A stretch of 64,000 bases of DNA from Sipunculus nudus. Lineage: Eukaryota; Annelida; Sipuncula; Golfingiida; Sipunculidae. This document shows, piece by piece, positions 25,801 through 37,277 of this stretch (position 1 is its first letter; each line of letters opens with the position of its first letter). The notes under the pieces were generated by a model that was given only the letters and a program-made list of their open reading frames with translations, had not been told where the DNA came from and searched no databases. Both the position numbers and the translations under genes were made by a program. The stretch lies in NCBI GenBank assembly GCA_026874595.1, contig CM049309.1, positions 17,750,576 to 17,814,575 of the forward strand, given 5' to 3'.

Positions 25801-28800
25801 ACGCCACCACATATAGTGAAATTACTTTATCTTTTGTCGCTCAAAAAATCTGGAATACCGGTAGTCTCCCTCCTGATATAAAGGAAAAGCCCTCATTTAA
25901 GCTTTTCAAACGTCACATAAAAAATGGCAGTTTTTATTTTACTAATTCAGACTCTGTGTTTTTTTCTTTAAACCTAATATTACTCTTCATGGAATACTTC
26001 TTATGGATGTAATCTCTTATTTCAATATCTCCTAATATATATATTTCTTATTGTTAATTTATTTTTTAATGATACTGAATCTTAATAATAGCTTGTTGAT
26101 GTACTGTTGAATATACTGAACTAAAAAATACTTGTGTTGAATTTTACAGGAAACTGCCTGACCTTTAGTATAATCTTGTACATTCTGTTTCAGAATGTCT
26201 AGAAGTTGATGGGTGTTGTAGTGCAGGTTCATCAACTGTTGCCGTTGTGACATGCCTGTCAATGCCGGTGTCACCATGGTTCCAAAACTGTTCTTAGGGA
26301 TGGGGACTCCCAATAACACAGCCAAGGTCGGCACAAGGTCAATCTGATCCACTTGTACTGTCTCCCAGTTGGCATCTAGATATAGCCCAAGATTTCATTA
26401 CAGCATAAGCATTAAAAATTTAATCATGACATAAAAACAAATAGTAGTAAGGGATAACCAAAACCTCTAGAAGGATATTAATGAAAATGTTCTATGTACT
26501 CAACAATAACGGTTCAAGAACTCCATCCCTGGTCACCTCCAGAACATAGCTGCTCCCTGATACCTATTGTTACGGGGTGACATGAAAGCGGACCGAACTG
26601 GCTGGCTAGTGAAGCATGCTTTTCTAGCTAAGCGGTTTGTACGCTGAACTTGTGCACCACCAACATGGGTTCGAAACCGGGATCGGCCCAATATTTTTCC
26701 CTGAACAATTTATCTTCATAACAAAATGGGGGCTTGTCCAACGTGACGGTAAACTTTGTGCCCCGGGGAATAAGCTCCCAAATGTGACTCCTAGGATAAT
26801 TAGTCTTGTTCTGATAGCTGAACACTCTTAAGATGGGGTGTGTTAAGGGGTGACATGAAAGCGGACTGAACTGTCTCGCTAGTGAAGCTTGCTTTTCTAG
26901 CGAAGTGGCTGGTATGCCGGACTTGTGCGCCACCAACATGGGTTCAAATAAGGGATCGGCCAAATGTTTTCCCCTGAGCAATTTGTCTTTGTAAGACTAT
27001 GAATAGCTCTATTATCAAGAAAAAGCTGTGTCATTATGGGATAGAATCCTTTGAATTACGAATTTATTACAATGAATATGATTATCTCCAAAATATTATG
27101 AACAGTTCCATCCTAACCCTCCACAAAACTTCATAAACATTTGTTCAGAACATTTTGCATAAATTTGCTAAAAACAAACAAAATAAGGGTATTCTGGCAG
27201 GGGTATAATAAACTGTTTAAGGTCATAATCTTCAGCTGACACAGGGCACAGGATAAGAGTGTAACAGATTTAATATAAGCTGCAGATCTCAAGCTGACAA
27301 GGGTTATTATGTTTTCTAGGAAATACTTATACTTCCCAGACAGAAAAATTGATATATGACAGTGTCAACATTGTTCCAAGTGTAACTTTGGACATGTATA
27401 TAAAGGTAATAATAAGGCTTAAGTCAATATTATGAAAGGTATGTTTTTAGCTCTATTATTTAGGTGCAAGAGAACAAATGAAATTTTCTTACACTTTTAC
27501 TGGTGAAACAAATTGGATCTACCATTTTGAGTGAATAATTTATTCCCTAAGCCTGGATGGTATGCTTTCAGCTCCATTCATGTGTGTGTTTGTGTGTGTG
27601 TTTACGAGTTTGTCCACAACATAACTCACCCGTCATCAAGGAAAATTCACAATTGTACAGTAACTTATGCAAAAATGAACCTGGGGATATGGGAAAAACA
27701 AGTGAATGCAAACACAGTTTTCGAAGCATCCTACAATAGGGTCTCCCCACATGGCGGAGGCTTGCATTCATTAGAACGTAGATTTCAACTGATCACATTA
27801 AAACAATATTATTTTCATAGAAATGTAAGAAAGTCACTACCATACTTCCTTGTTCGGCGTGTGAATGCTGAGCTTAACATGACGAGGGGCGTGAGGGTCT
27901 CACTGACGGACGATCCACCATGGCTGCCCTGGTCACTCATACCGTGATCTCCGCACATGACTAAAAGTGTCGGGTGTGATCTCTCTTTGTCCTGAGATGT
28001 TAAGTTCATTATATAATTAGATTCTAAAGATAAAGTAGAACCACAGTGCTGTGGTTCTTTTAACATAGATGTGTTAGGCAAAAACAGGCTGGTACCTTTT
28101 TGATACACACATACACAAGCACACCTATCAATAATTTCTGTTCTGAATTTCAGTAGAAATTCACCTATTCTGAGCTCTATCTTGCTGCTTTGACAAATCT
28201 TTCAAGAAAAAATAAATAATATTTTGCTTTTTTATGATGTTAAAATAAGGCTGTCCTCTGATCATATGAAATTCTATATTGAAAATTTATAATTTAAAGG
28301 TAATAAAAATTCACACTGCTGCATTGATTTCTGAAAAAAAAATGTGTCTGAGAACCATGTAAATTTATTTTTGGCCTAATGTTTGTGTTTATCATAAGTT
28401 TACCTGCACATATGTCTCTCTCTTCTCAGACAAAAAAGCCCTAATTACATATATGACATTTCTTACAATGTGATGTTTATTAAATTCTAGTAATTGTTAA
28501 TGGATGTAAAATACAAGGTAACTGTTATAAATGGGAAGCATACAATCAGCATATACCTCTGTTACCATAGCTTGGATCTGCATTCAGATACATCCTTAAT
28601 TATAAATGATACTTCTACAATATTCATGGAGAAGTTTTGAGATAATTTGAGGACAGACAGACAGGCAAACATACATCAGTAAACACATAGAGCTTGTTAG
28701 TTGTAGACTATAACACAATCAGAGAACCAAAAACGACTGGGACTCTGAACATCCCCTCCATCCCCAGTTTCTAAAAATATATGCCTTGACCTTGTGGCCA

Positions 28801-31800
28801 TACTGGATTACAATGGGTGTAAAAGTTTATAGCTTACCACCTATAATTTTTACCATGATTGCTTTATGTCTCTTTGAGTTATTGTACTAGAAAAGAGTTC
28901 AAAGATTTTTGCCTGGTGGCCATATAGTATTTCTGACAGGATTGAAATTCAAAAGTGCACCTTCTCTCATAGGTGTTAACCTCTGGTAAAATTCTCATTG
29001 CAATTACTTGAACAGCTCTTGAGATAATGTGTATGTAAAGGCTTGACAGACAAATGAAAACCTGATACATGTACTATAGGATGCCTATCTAGGCGGGGCC
29101 CTTAACCAGCTCACCTGTTCCAAAATTGCTGTGTACAACAGTTTAATGACTGCATCCATTTCTTGTAACTTTGGATCCACTAGCGGACTGTGAGGTCCAG
29201 CCAGATGCCCAATATGGTCTAGTCCAAGGTAATGCAGGATCATAATGTCCCAATCAGCCCGCAAGAGCTCCTCATCAATGTGTCTTGTTACATTGTCATC
29301 AACCTATAATCATGTAACAAATGTACCAATAATCACTGAACAGCCTGACACCAACTGCATGAAATTCTTCAGGTATCCTAAAGCATACTTGGACAAACCC
29401 CCTAAGAGATTTGATGAAAGATCCTAAAACAAAACATCAAATTTAAAAGTGCAAAATCAGGCAAAATTCTACAGATTCAGACATCAATATTTGGTGCATC
29501 ATTACCAGTATTCACAATCATTATTTGTATATATATATCTAATTTTTGGCATGATTTCAACTTTACAATATATATATATATATATAACACTAGTGGATTA
29601 ATATTTGGGCAACATCAAAGTTCACTTTGGCTTAAACCATATCTATAATTGTGACATCATAGAAGGGACCAAAAAGATTAATAAATTCTGCTTTAATGAC
29701 CGAAGATGTGACTCTCTCACTTTACTGAAACAATCACCTGGTTTTATTATTATCATTATTATTAAGTTGTATAGTGCCTTATTCATGATATGGCATCCTC
29801 TAAGACACTTTAAAGTTAAAGTTTAAAATACAATTGGACAATGACATAATAGACTAAATTGTGAGATAAAATATGCAGTTAAAATGTGTATATACAATAA
29901 AAGCTACTATACTTCTGTATAGGTAACCAGTGAAGAACTCTGAGCACAGGTTGTGTATTCACTTCTGTATGGGTAACCAGTGAAAAACGCTGAGCACCGG
30001 TTGTATATAATCATATTTGCTTGTCCTTGTAACAGTCCTGGCTGCAGTTCTGGACTCACTGTAACTTGTGTAACACTGTTCAAGGACAACCAACCAGGAG
30101 ACTGTAACTATAGTCCAAACAGGAGAGCATAACAGGGACTTGGCTAAGTCATGTGTCAAGTAGAGCCTATATTAGTAATGTTTCAAACTGGTTAAGAGAG
30201 CATGGGAATGGTAGATATGAGGATGTGAATAATACAACTAAAGCTCAGCTGAAATATAAGCAACTGTGAGGAACCATACCTCTGTATAGTCTGTTACAAA
30301 AAATGAGGTGGTGCCATCTGTCCTCTCAAAATGATCTGGGAAAAGCCTCATCCAAGTGTCATCGCCGTAAAACACTATTTTCTTTCCAGCCTTGTGCAGT
30401 TGGCTGATCAAATTGTCTTCTGACAGTGCTTTGGAGTCAAAGTTCAACACCACATCTACAAATCCTGGTATACCACCTGTAGTTAAAGCCTGAAACAAAA
30501 AGATATCATTATATAACATGTAACCTGAAATAAGTATGTTTTACTGTAGAGCCTACAGTAACTTAAAAATCACATTTAAAATAAGAAAAGCATTCCGAGA
30601 GTGCAGACCTCTGCCAATGCAGCTCATTACCCTCATATGGCACTGTCAGAAACACAGCATTTTTTACTTTAAAAAATTCCTGTATTGAGATGGTGATCGA
30701 GTGTAACTTACTTCTTCTCTTCTGTCACTAGTTCATGAAAACCCACTTGTCAATCAAGTGACCCCTGGCTTGCCTGCCTAACAGTAGCTGTAGGCAGCTG
30801 GTGGTTCTGCCCAATGGACATTGTTTCAGCAAAACTGGCTTGTCAGCCAGGACTGGGCCCTCTCATGACGGTGCCAGTTACCTCCAGTGACCAACCCCTT
30901 TTAAACAGCGGTCATGCTACCTGCTTAGGTATGTACGTTTTTAACTCCATGCTTAACTGAATCAGAATTAATGCAGTTTGATCATTTGAAGGTTTAGAGT
31001 TTCAGTGATATTTCAATTGAACACTGTTGTTTATTTCTTTTATCTGTGCAAGTACACACTGTCAAGCTCCAGTATCCCAGAATTAGAAAGTAAACTACAC
31101 CAGATCACCACCACCCCCTAAAAAATAACTTTTTGAGGAATGTTGCTAACAGACAAACACACAGACAAACAGACAGACTGCAGCAAAAACATAAACTCCT
31201 TGGTGGAGGTTAGCACCATGCTTAAAAATTTTAAGAAAAATGTAATTCTACAATAATCAAATATTTAAACCTTGTAAAATCTTTGGATATGAATAATCAA
31301 GTGAAATGAATAGAGCCTTGGTGCTGCATTATCCCATTACAAGTTTGATATCACTGAAAGGTGTCATTATTCCTTCAGTTACTTCATCCATGATATAATA
31401 CATGATACAATAGACAGGAGGTATATTATAATTTACATATATCCCTCTTTGAGTCCTTAAAAATTCATAGAAAGATAACTAACTTTCTCTCATAAAATCT
31501 GTTTCAAATTTGTAACTTAACAATCAACCAGGATGGTACCATTCACCTAGTTTTCACTTTTACCTGACATACTTTACAATAATAAAATTTTGTCAATGGA
31601 TAGATACCCAAGGAAGTTAGCCATGAATACACGATTCAGTAGGCATTTTACATTGTCTGGAGTGGTAAGACAACCTGAGATATGACACAAGCCATACCAT
31701 GGGAATGCACTTCAACAGCCATCCATCTTGTTGCATTGATATTGCTGTAAACAGCTGATAATCTTAACATTAAGGTACAGGTGATAAAATAAACACAAAA

Positions 31801-32707
31801 GAATACATTGGAACTCACAGACGAAAGTGAAAATTTGTCTCTTTGGTAAATAGTAATTTCCTGTGTCATGTACAAGTTGGCTATCATCCAATAACCCTTG
31901 CAATCCATGCTTGTATTCAGAATTTCAACAAACATGAAGTAAGATTCGAGAATATGCTAAGTTACAACAGTATTTTTCTCGCACATGGTATGTGTTGTTA
32001 TAAAGTATACAAACAAAGCTAACTATTGGTTTTATTATGCTGACCTCAGACATGATCCTCAATAAGCATTACAGTGTGGTCCTCCATGCAATATGTAAAG
32101 GCACCCTAACACTGGTCTTAAGACTCTCTAATGTCAGAGGGCCAAAATGGCACTACAAGGAAATCTGACAATACTGATACCAGTACAATTTTTGACTTAT
32201 TTACTAAGCATCAAAATGTTTCACAGCCACAATGTACTATCAGTGTTACAGTCCTAGAAATGACACTTAAAGTTTCAAATGGAAAAGCAATTTGCTTATA
32301 TTTCTGGAAGTTGATTTAAAAATCAGGAAAATGGCACTTACTTTGATTCTTGGCATGGTGACAGTGGGAGCATGGGATTTGGCTACAAAACTAATGGCTT
32401 CTCCTTCATCAATTTTTTCACCAACAAACTGCATTCTGGGAAGGCTGCTGCCGGGTGTCTTGAGAACAAAGTCTGCTCTTAGTGCATCAATGAGCACCAA
32501 AATCATCCTCCTATAAACTGGCTGTAGACCTGATAGGTGATGACTGGAGTCTTGCTGCTGCAGCCCTGGTTCAGCAGGGATGTCTGCTGATTCAGCTCTG
32601 CCAGGTAATCCTTGCTTTATGGGAAAAAATCCCTTTAAAAATATCACCATCCCTAACAGTTCACATGCAATCGCAAGTGTTATTACAAATCTGCTTGAAA
32701 GATGCAT
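16806..32707 (-). CDS. PIGG: GPI ethanolamine phosphate transferase 2 (PIGG), 13 coding exons, complete coding region
   Basis: PIGG adds ethanolamine phosphate to the second mannose of GPI anchors in the ER membrane, working with PIGF. Exons, in order on the minus strand: 32707-32342, 30489-30280, 29303-29115, 27991-27841, 26375-26163, 25026-24806, 24005-23903, 23296-23130, 21384-20789, 19935-19750, 19057-18673, 18100-17910, 17004-16806. All have AG/GT borders and matching phases, and sum to 3177 nt (1058 residues plus stop; the human protein is about 983). An N-terminal signal anchor (about 7-28) precedes the alkaline-phosphatase-like lumenal domain. That domain has VLIDALRADF (metal ligand D74), PTVTMPR (nucleophile Thr, probably T117), HYLGLDHIGH (D221, H225) and CGDHGM (D270, H271). 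The multi-spanning C-terminal half keeps the PIGG-specific FVEEEHQTWYF (567-577), RPHN and RYHLFVWTVFSPKLLYEG. Loops in exons 9 and 11 are long, lineage-specific and hydrophilic. The donor of exon 4 (G/GTAGTG) was chosen by phase and is the least certain border. Confidence 0.95.
17390..17810. repeat. Fold-back inverted repeat in PIGG intron 12
   Basis: The left arm (about 17390-17562) and right arm (about 17638-17810) are reverse complements over roughly 170 bp with moderate divergence. For example GCAGGAACACCAGGGTGT on the left faces its complement near 17720-17745, and TCAGACCACTGATATTGCAT faces ATGCAATATCAGTGGTCTGA. The spacer is about 75 nt. A transcript through it could form a long hairpin. 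It could be a fold-back element or two opposed copies of a short repeat; no target duplication was identified. Confidence 0.75.
21425..21930 (-). repeat. Tandem repeat element related to family E, in PIGG intron 8
   Basis: About three units of roughly 140 bp, marked by GAGTTTCATGAAAATC and TATGCATGGATTTTGCC. The right side has an ACAGACAGATGGACAGACTGTGGGTATACC-type motif, the reverse complement of the GTATACCC start of the element at 52768. The left side has GGGTGCATAATAACCC, resembling that element's 3' GGGGGTATTATGCAT motif. It abuts the acceptor of PIGG exon 9 (21384). Confidence 0.5.
23665..23849. mobile_element. Probable Tc1/mariner-type MITE in PIGG intron 7
   Basis: The right end reads, in reverse complement, CAGTGAAACCTGTGTTATA flanked by TA. 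This is the typical start of many invertebrate Tc1/mariner-derived miniature elements. Internal GACCACCC/GGGTGGTC blocks are inverted relative to each other. The left end (CATCAACCTGTCTGAAAG after TA) is a degraded partner. No transposase is present. Confidence 0.45.
24450..24590. repeat. Interspersed repeat, partner of 30600-30700
   Basis: The block around CTCATTACCCACATATGGGATTGTCAGAA and GCAGCATTTT followed by A-rich CTCCTG... is found again at about 30620-30690 as CTCATTACCCTCATATGGCACTGTCAGAA. Both copies lie in PIGG introns (6 and 1). They are short, noncoding and of unknown family. Confidence 0.5.
25794..25945 (+). pseudogene. C-terminal tail of a non-LTR retrotransposon (LINE) ORF2
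   Basis: The plus-strand translation contains LSFVAQKIWNTGSLPPDIKE then PSFKLFKRHIKNG. This is the characteristic end of many LINE reverse-transcriptase ORFs (F-x-AxxxWNxLPxxI...S...FKxxLK). The reverse transcriptase core is absent upstream, so this is a 5'-truncated, inactive copy in antisense orientation within PIGG intron 5. Confidence 0.55.
26574..27000 (+). repeat. Two tandem tRNA-derived SINE units in PIGG intron 4
   Basis: The first unit (26574-about 26845) has a textbook A box TAGCTAAGCGG (26625-26635) and B box GGTTCGAAACC (26668-26678). The second unit starts about 26849 with the same GGGGTGACATGAAAGCGGAC leader, but its B box has decayed to GGTTCAAATAAGG. Both continue with GATCGGCC and TTTTCCCTGA. 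This is a different SINE family from the one at 638-1000. They lie antisense to PIGG. Confidence 0.7.
30590..31215. repeat. Scattered repeat edges in PIGG intron 1
   Basis: GCAGACCTCTGCCAATGCAGCTCA near 30605 and, at 31150-31215, CAGACAAACAGACAGACTGCAGC followed by AACATAAACTCCTTGGTGGAGG. The latter resembles the termini of common marine-invertebrate repeats; a relative (AACATAAACCTCCTTTGCAGAGG) occurs at 19662-19684. The element boundaries could not be fixed. Confidence 0.35.
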
Positions 32708-32797
32708 CTCGATGGTCCTTTTGATAAAGTTAAACTTAACCCAAGTACAATCCCAATATTCTTACTTTTATCCTGCTTTTTGCATCTGCATCTGTCC

Positions 32798-32805
32798 TTT
32801 ATATA
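32798..32805 (-). promoter_or_regulatory. PIGG: Candidate TATA box for PIGG
   Basis: TATATAAA on the minus strand, 91-98 bases before the PIGG ATG (32707), would place a start site near 32770 and give a short 5' UTR. AT-rich DNA yields such matches often. An alternative is a noncoding first exon farther upstream. The ATG itself has G at -3. Confidence 0.25.
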
Positions 32806-33099
32806 ATGATGGTCTTTTTCCCTAATATTACTTAAATCAAACTGTCAATATAATAAAAGAAGGGTACTCCTACAATTAATCACCCCTTTTTCATAAAATC
32901 TGGGTCCCTTTTTCAAACTTAGATATATGGAACAGAACTCTCTTTATGAAAATCCATTCCCAATTTATGTGAAAGTATTCCCTAACTTGGATATGTTCAC
33001 TCCAAACCCAACCCATGCCATGGCAGTCGGGTTCCCCTCTCGGGTCATTCCTCTGATAACTGACGCTGACTGATGTTCCTCTTTAAAGGACTGCCTCCT

Positions 33100-33750
33100 G
33101 CTGATGGTAACCCTGAGACAAAAAGATTTTTAAGGTGTAGTTAACTTCATACATTCTTTGAGGTGTTCTCAAGATTTGTTTAAAGTATTGGATCTTAAAT
33201 GAGAAATGCGTATATAACTGGGGACCATTGGGTCTCCTCACTCAGCTGAATTTGTCTATAAAGATATGTATCTGAGCTTTTTCAAAAGATGGGTCCTGGG
33301 ATCAGTTTGAAGCCAACCTGTCTACCCAAATTTGAGTTATCATCCATAAACTACTTTGTGAATGGATGGCCCCTGTGAACTTGACCTTTGACCCCAAAAT
33401 CAAAAGCAAACTTCCCTTATTGGCAGGTGAACCACATACAGGCTTGTGATGAAAAGTTTGGCTTTAAATGCATCCATAATATTTATAAAGCAGTTGGTCC
33501 TGTGCCCTTGACCTTTGATCTCATGACCCCTGAATTGACAGAGTTCTTACTTTAGTAGTAGGCCATATATATGTAAAGTTTGAAACCAATATTTCAATCC
33601 AAACTAGTGTTATCATCTGGAAACTAATATGTGGCCCCTGCAACCTTGACCTTTGAACTTGTGACCCCCAAAAGAAAGACAAACAGACGGACTGACAGTG
33701 TTATTAATACAGGGCATCTGCTTATTCAAGCGGGTCCCTATCAAACACAC
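33100..33750 (-). repeat. Roughly 140-bp tandem repeats, probable Helentron-like element
   Basis: Three to four units marked by CCCTTGACCTTTGA, followed at 33670-33700 by GACAAACAGACGGACTGACAG. On the minus strand the right edge begins TAGGGACCCGCTTGAATAAGC (a small hairpin GCTT/AAGC) and the left edge carries GGTCCC. This mirrors the subterminal inverted repeats of families A-E. The exact ends are unresolved. Confidence 0.4.
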
Positions 33751-33802
33751 AATGTTTCAGGACACAGATGAAACCACAGTTGCGAATCTTATAATATCAA
33801 AA

Positions 33803-34849
33803 CAAGTGACCCATAGGTCATGATGCTCAGCCGACTGAAATGTTGACAATATGTTCTTGCACAGGCAACTAATTAAGATAATGTAGGTGGCATCATTGTT
33901 CATGTATATTAGCTTAAGTTCATCAAAACCCATAAGCACAACAAATTTGATGACAATCCAACCAGCCTTTCCTGAGAAATCTGGCAATTTGTGTTTATTT
34001 TGCATTATTTCTGGGGTGCTCAAACATACCTCAAAACCCTGAGAATATAGGTCACAGTGATTGAACTTCAGATTCTGGGGAGAACTTTTGAGGAACTAGA
34101 ACTCTCAGGATATCAAGTTAGAAGATTCTGGGCCCAATGGTTATGATTTGTGCCCTACATTTGTATCAAATTTTCAATTATTCTGAGGGGTGCTTATCCG
34201 CCAAATAGCTCGAGGGATATGGGTAACAGAGACCTAATTTCAGGTTTCCATGGAGATTTTTTATAGACCTGCCGGGATGTCAAGAAAGAAGATTACAGGT
34301 CAAATGGTTATGATTTGTGCCATGTTAACAGACCACATCTTCAAAGGTCTCAAAAATAAAGATAAAAATGCGTTAAAATTCAAAAAAGGTCAGGTGGCGC
34401 CACCAGTTTGCAGAAACTGATGAAACACTCCATGATGCATGTGCATGCAAAAAATCATGCTGATCCATGCACTAGTTGTTAATATATTAGAGCTTTTGCA
34501 TTAAATTTTTAGTTATTCTGGGGGGTACTTCTGAGACTCATTGCTCAGACAATATGGATGACAGAGAACTAATTTTAGGTTTCCAAGGAGACTTTTCATG
34601 GGCCTCCCAGCATGTTAATAAAGAAGATTCTAGATCCAGTTGTTACAATTTGTGCCCTGTTAACAGATGCCGCATCTTTAAAGGTCTCAAAAATAGATAA
34701 AAAAATAAAAAATATACAGGTGGCTCCACCAGTCTGCAGATGCTGATGAGACACTGCATGATCAATATCCACGCAAAGAATCATGGTGTTTACTGCATTA
34801 GTTGTTCAGATACTTGAGCTTTTATATCTAATATTCAGTCAGCTGAGCT
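33803..34849 (-). mobile_element. Family A element, copy A5 (1.05 kb)
   Basis: The left end is CAAG followed by TGACCCATAGGTCATGATGC and CTCAGCCGACT (3' stem-loop and subterminal motif, minus strand). The right end is CAGTCAGCTGAGCT before A, the outer part of the 5' hairpin; the rest of the hairpin and the microsatellite are deleted. Inside are about two units of the same array as in copy A4, including CAGGTGGCGCCACCAG at about 34390. Both flanking bases are A on plus (T on the element strand). Confidence 0.6.
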
Positions 34850-35038
34850 AATAAACCATTAAACTGCCTTGTAAATTAATATGCATACTTGAATTCATAA
34901 GAGATCAAGGCATATACCCTTTCAACTTAATTGCGCTGTTTTATATCAAATAACCGATTCATTTTTTGTTTAAAAGAAAATTTTATAAAATGATATTTAT
35001 ACATATATTATTTTTAATATGTAAAAATATATATTATG

Positions 35039-35039
<1 letters not shown>

Positions 35040-35088
<49 letters not shown>
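35040..35088. repeat. (TA)n microsatellite
   Basis: About 48 bp of nearly pure TA. Another TA tract lies at 36344-36395. Confidence 0.85.
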
Positions 35089-35819
35089 CATACGAGCACA
35101 CCTCATGCAGTGTTGCCGGTAAGGCCCACAGGCTAACTTTGCTGTATAGAACTCTCCTTAAATTCTGCAATGCTGTTTCCTATTTAGTGTATATTGGTGA
35201 AACTAGCCAAGAATAAAACGATCTCGCTTCATGCTTTTCACCAGACAGTTCAGCTTTACAAGAAACGTAACTAATTGTGAATAGAAATACATACTAGTAT
35301 GTTCACGTAACTTACATTTAACGCAGAAACACAAATTATGATCATAGCTTATTAACTGATTGCTATGGCAAAGGAAACGTGACGGGACATATGGTGTTAC
35401 GTAGATTCATGTTCAGCTTCAAACGCCTGAAACGGAACCAAAAATGAAACCAAGCATGCGCATGATATTGACTGTATTCGCAGATCAAGTTACTGTGGAC
35501 CATAAAAAATGTACTTTTATGAGAAATTTTGATAAACTTTAAATAGAATATTTTGGTGATAAATTACCGAGTTCGGTTACTGTTGGATATCTCAATTATT
35601 TAATTTTTATAATCTTAATAATAATATACAAACATGTTTTCTTCATTCGTTCAAGTTGCTGCAAAATATACTTTAGTATTAATAATAATAAATCAGTTTA
35701 ATAACTAAGACTCGTATAAGTGTTAAACTCCGTGAAATTTCATTGACATTGTCATTATATATCAATTATCAGTGATTATCATACATATCCATTCTTGTTA
35801 CTTTTTACTCAGATATAGG

Positions 35820-35999
35820 CGGCCTTCAGGCGGACGTCTAGCGCCCCCTGTCGACCAAGAACGTGACGAAATCACGAAAGGGTCGCTTGAGGTCATGAGT
35901 AAACAATTTCCATAAATTTGACAGCTTGGATGAAGCTGGCGTGAAGCCGAACGAAACCTGCGCAGCTAACACAGCCTGTCCTTGAGTCTACAGAAAGAG
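35820..35999 (+). promoter_or_regulatory. ZYG11B: Candidate promoter and noncoding first exon of the ZYG11-like gene
   Basis: The first coding exon of the ZYG11-like gene opens six bases after a splice acceptor (CAG, ending 40932), so a noncoding exon must lie upstream. This GC- and CpG-richer stretch (GGCGGACGTCTAGCG near 35830) ends with ...CTACAGAAAGAG followed by GTAAGC at 36000, a good donor. A second small candidate exon lies at 40609-40640 between TCATCAG and GTAAGT. Neither is proven. Confidence 0.35.
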
Positions 36000-36009
36000 G
36001 TAAGCTATT

Positions 36010-36339
36010 AAAACAGGTCAGTAATTACTTAATCCATGCGTCCATTCATGTTTAAAAGTGCCAGGTTGCATAAGTAACCCTGCTGGACGCTAATAGTAAT
36101 ACTAATACTGCTATGACTGAGTGAATTATCAATTAACCTGAACACTTGACTGCTGTCTCACTCTGTTTCTCTGCCGTACTAGGCACGCTAACAGTTTCAG
36201 TCCTTTCCATCAAGCCTTCAAGGTGTGCCATTTGAAATCTCGTAATAATTTTATAATAGGAACTGAACTCAGTTGTTAAAAGTAAATTACAATGGCACAA
36301 TGAGCTCTTGGCCTATTTATTAAAATTAAAAGAAACCCA

Positions 36340-36393
<54 letters not shown>

Positions 36394-37275
36394 ATCTCAT
36401 TATTTGATAATTATTATTTAAAAATGTTAATCTTAATAAATTATGGATCAAGTATATGAGAAAAAAAGCCAATTTTTAGTTTAGCAGAGTCCATCTTATT
36501 TGAGCAATACCATCAGTTTTTTTATTGTAGGCTCATATTAGACATTTATGTCTCGGTGTCTGACCATCCAATTGTACATAAAAATAGTAAATAATAAATG
36601 ATACCTTAAAATCCTGGGGTAGTGTGGTAAAAATCTCCTTTGAAACATGAAATCAGATCACAGAGACCTTTAAGCCTATAACCTGGCTTACTTTCTGTTC
36701 AAATTAATTCTATAGGAAATTCCTGTTAAGAAGAATTCTGATAATGCCTCATAGCTGCTGACAGCGAAGTCATCGGCCCACCAAAGGGCTAACTTGGGTT
36801 ACAGCACGATTAGATCTGTTACTCTTAGAAAGGAAATTAAATAAAAATATTTCCTATGGTTTTAGCAAACCAATGTTCACTTAAGGTTTATGTCCAAAGG
36901 CCTGTAATAAAAAATAACCAGTCTGGAAAGCATGAAACACCTGTAACATCAACAACTGATAGTATTTGTCCAGAGAGAATTGAAGCATTAACAGCCTTGG
37001 TAGACAAAAAAAGCAATCAAGGAGTTAATTCTTTTGGGCTAAATGCCTCTGTGAGTTTGTGACAGTTGTATAAGCTTATATACAAGGTGTTAGTAAACAC
37101 AGTAGTGTTGATAAACAAAAAAACATGGAACCTGAATTGGTTGGCTGCATATGTGCAAAAGTTAAAAGGTTACTTTTTATAAAACACCCTTTGAAAAACT
37201 CTGATATCTCTTACCTACCACAAGTTGTCCATGTTGAATGTGTTTGGATTATTTTGGGCAGTCCCCCACTTGTTA
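36010..37275. other. Intergenic or first-intron sequence; nothing recognised
   Basis: AT-rich with a TA microsatellite at 36344-36395. A 68-codon open frame at 36856-37062 has no domain and no convincing exon borders. No repeat family was recognised. Confidence 0.4.
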
Positions 37276-37277
37276 TA

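Noticed and set aside
36856-37062. 68-codon frame between the genes with reasonably protein-like composition
   Set aside because: No similarity recognised, no matching splice borders to either gene, and it is followed by a transposon.
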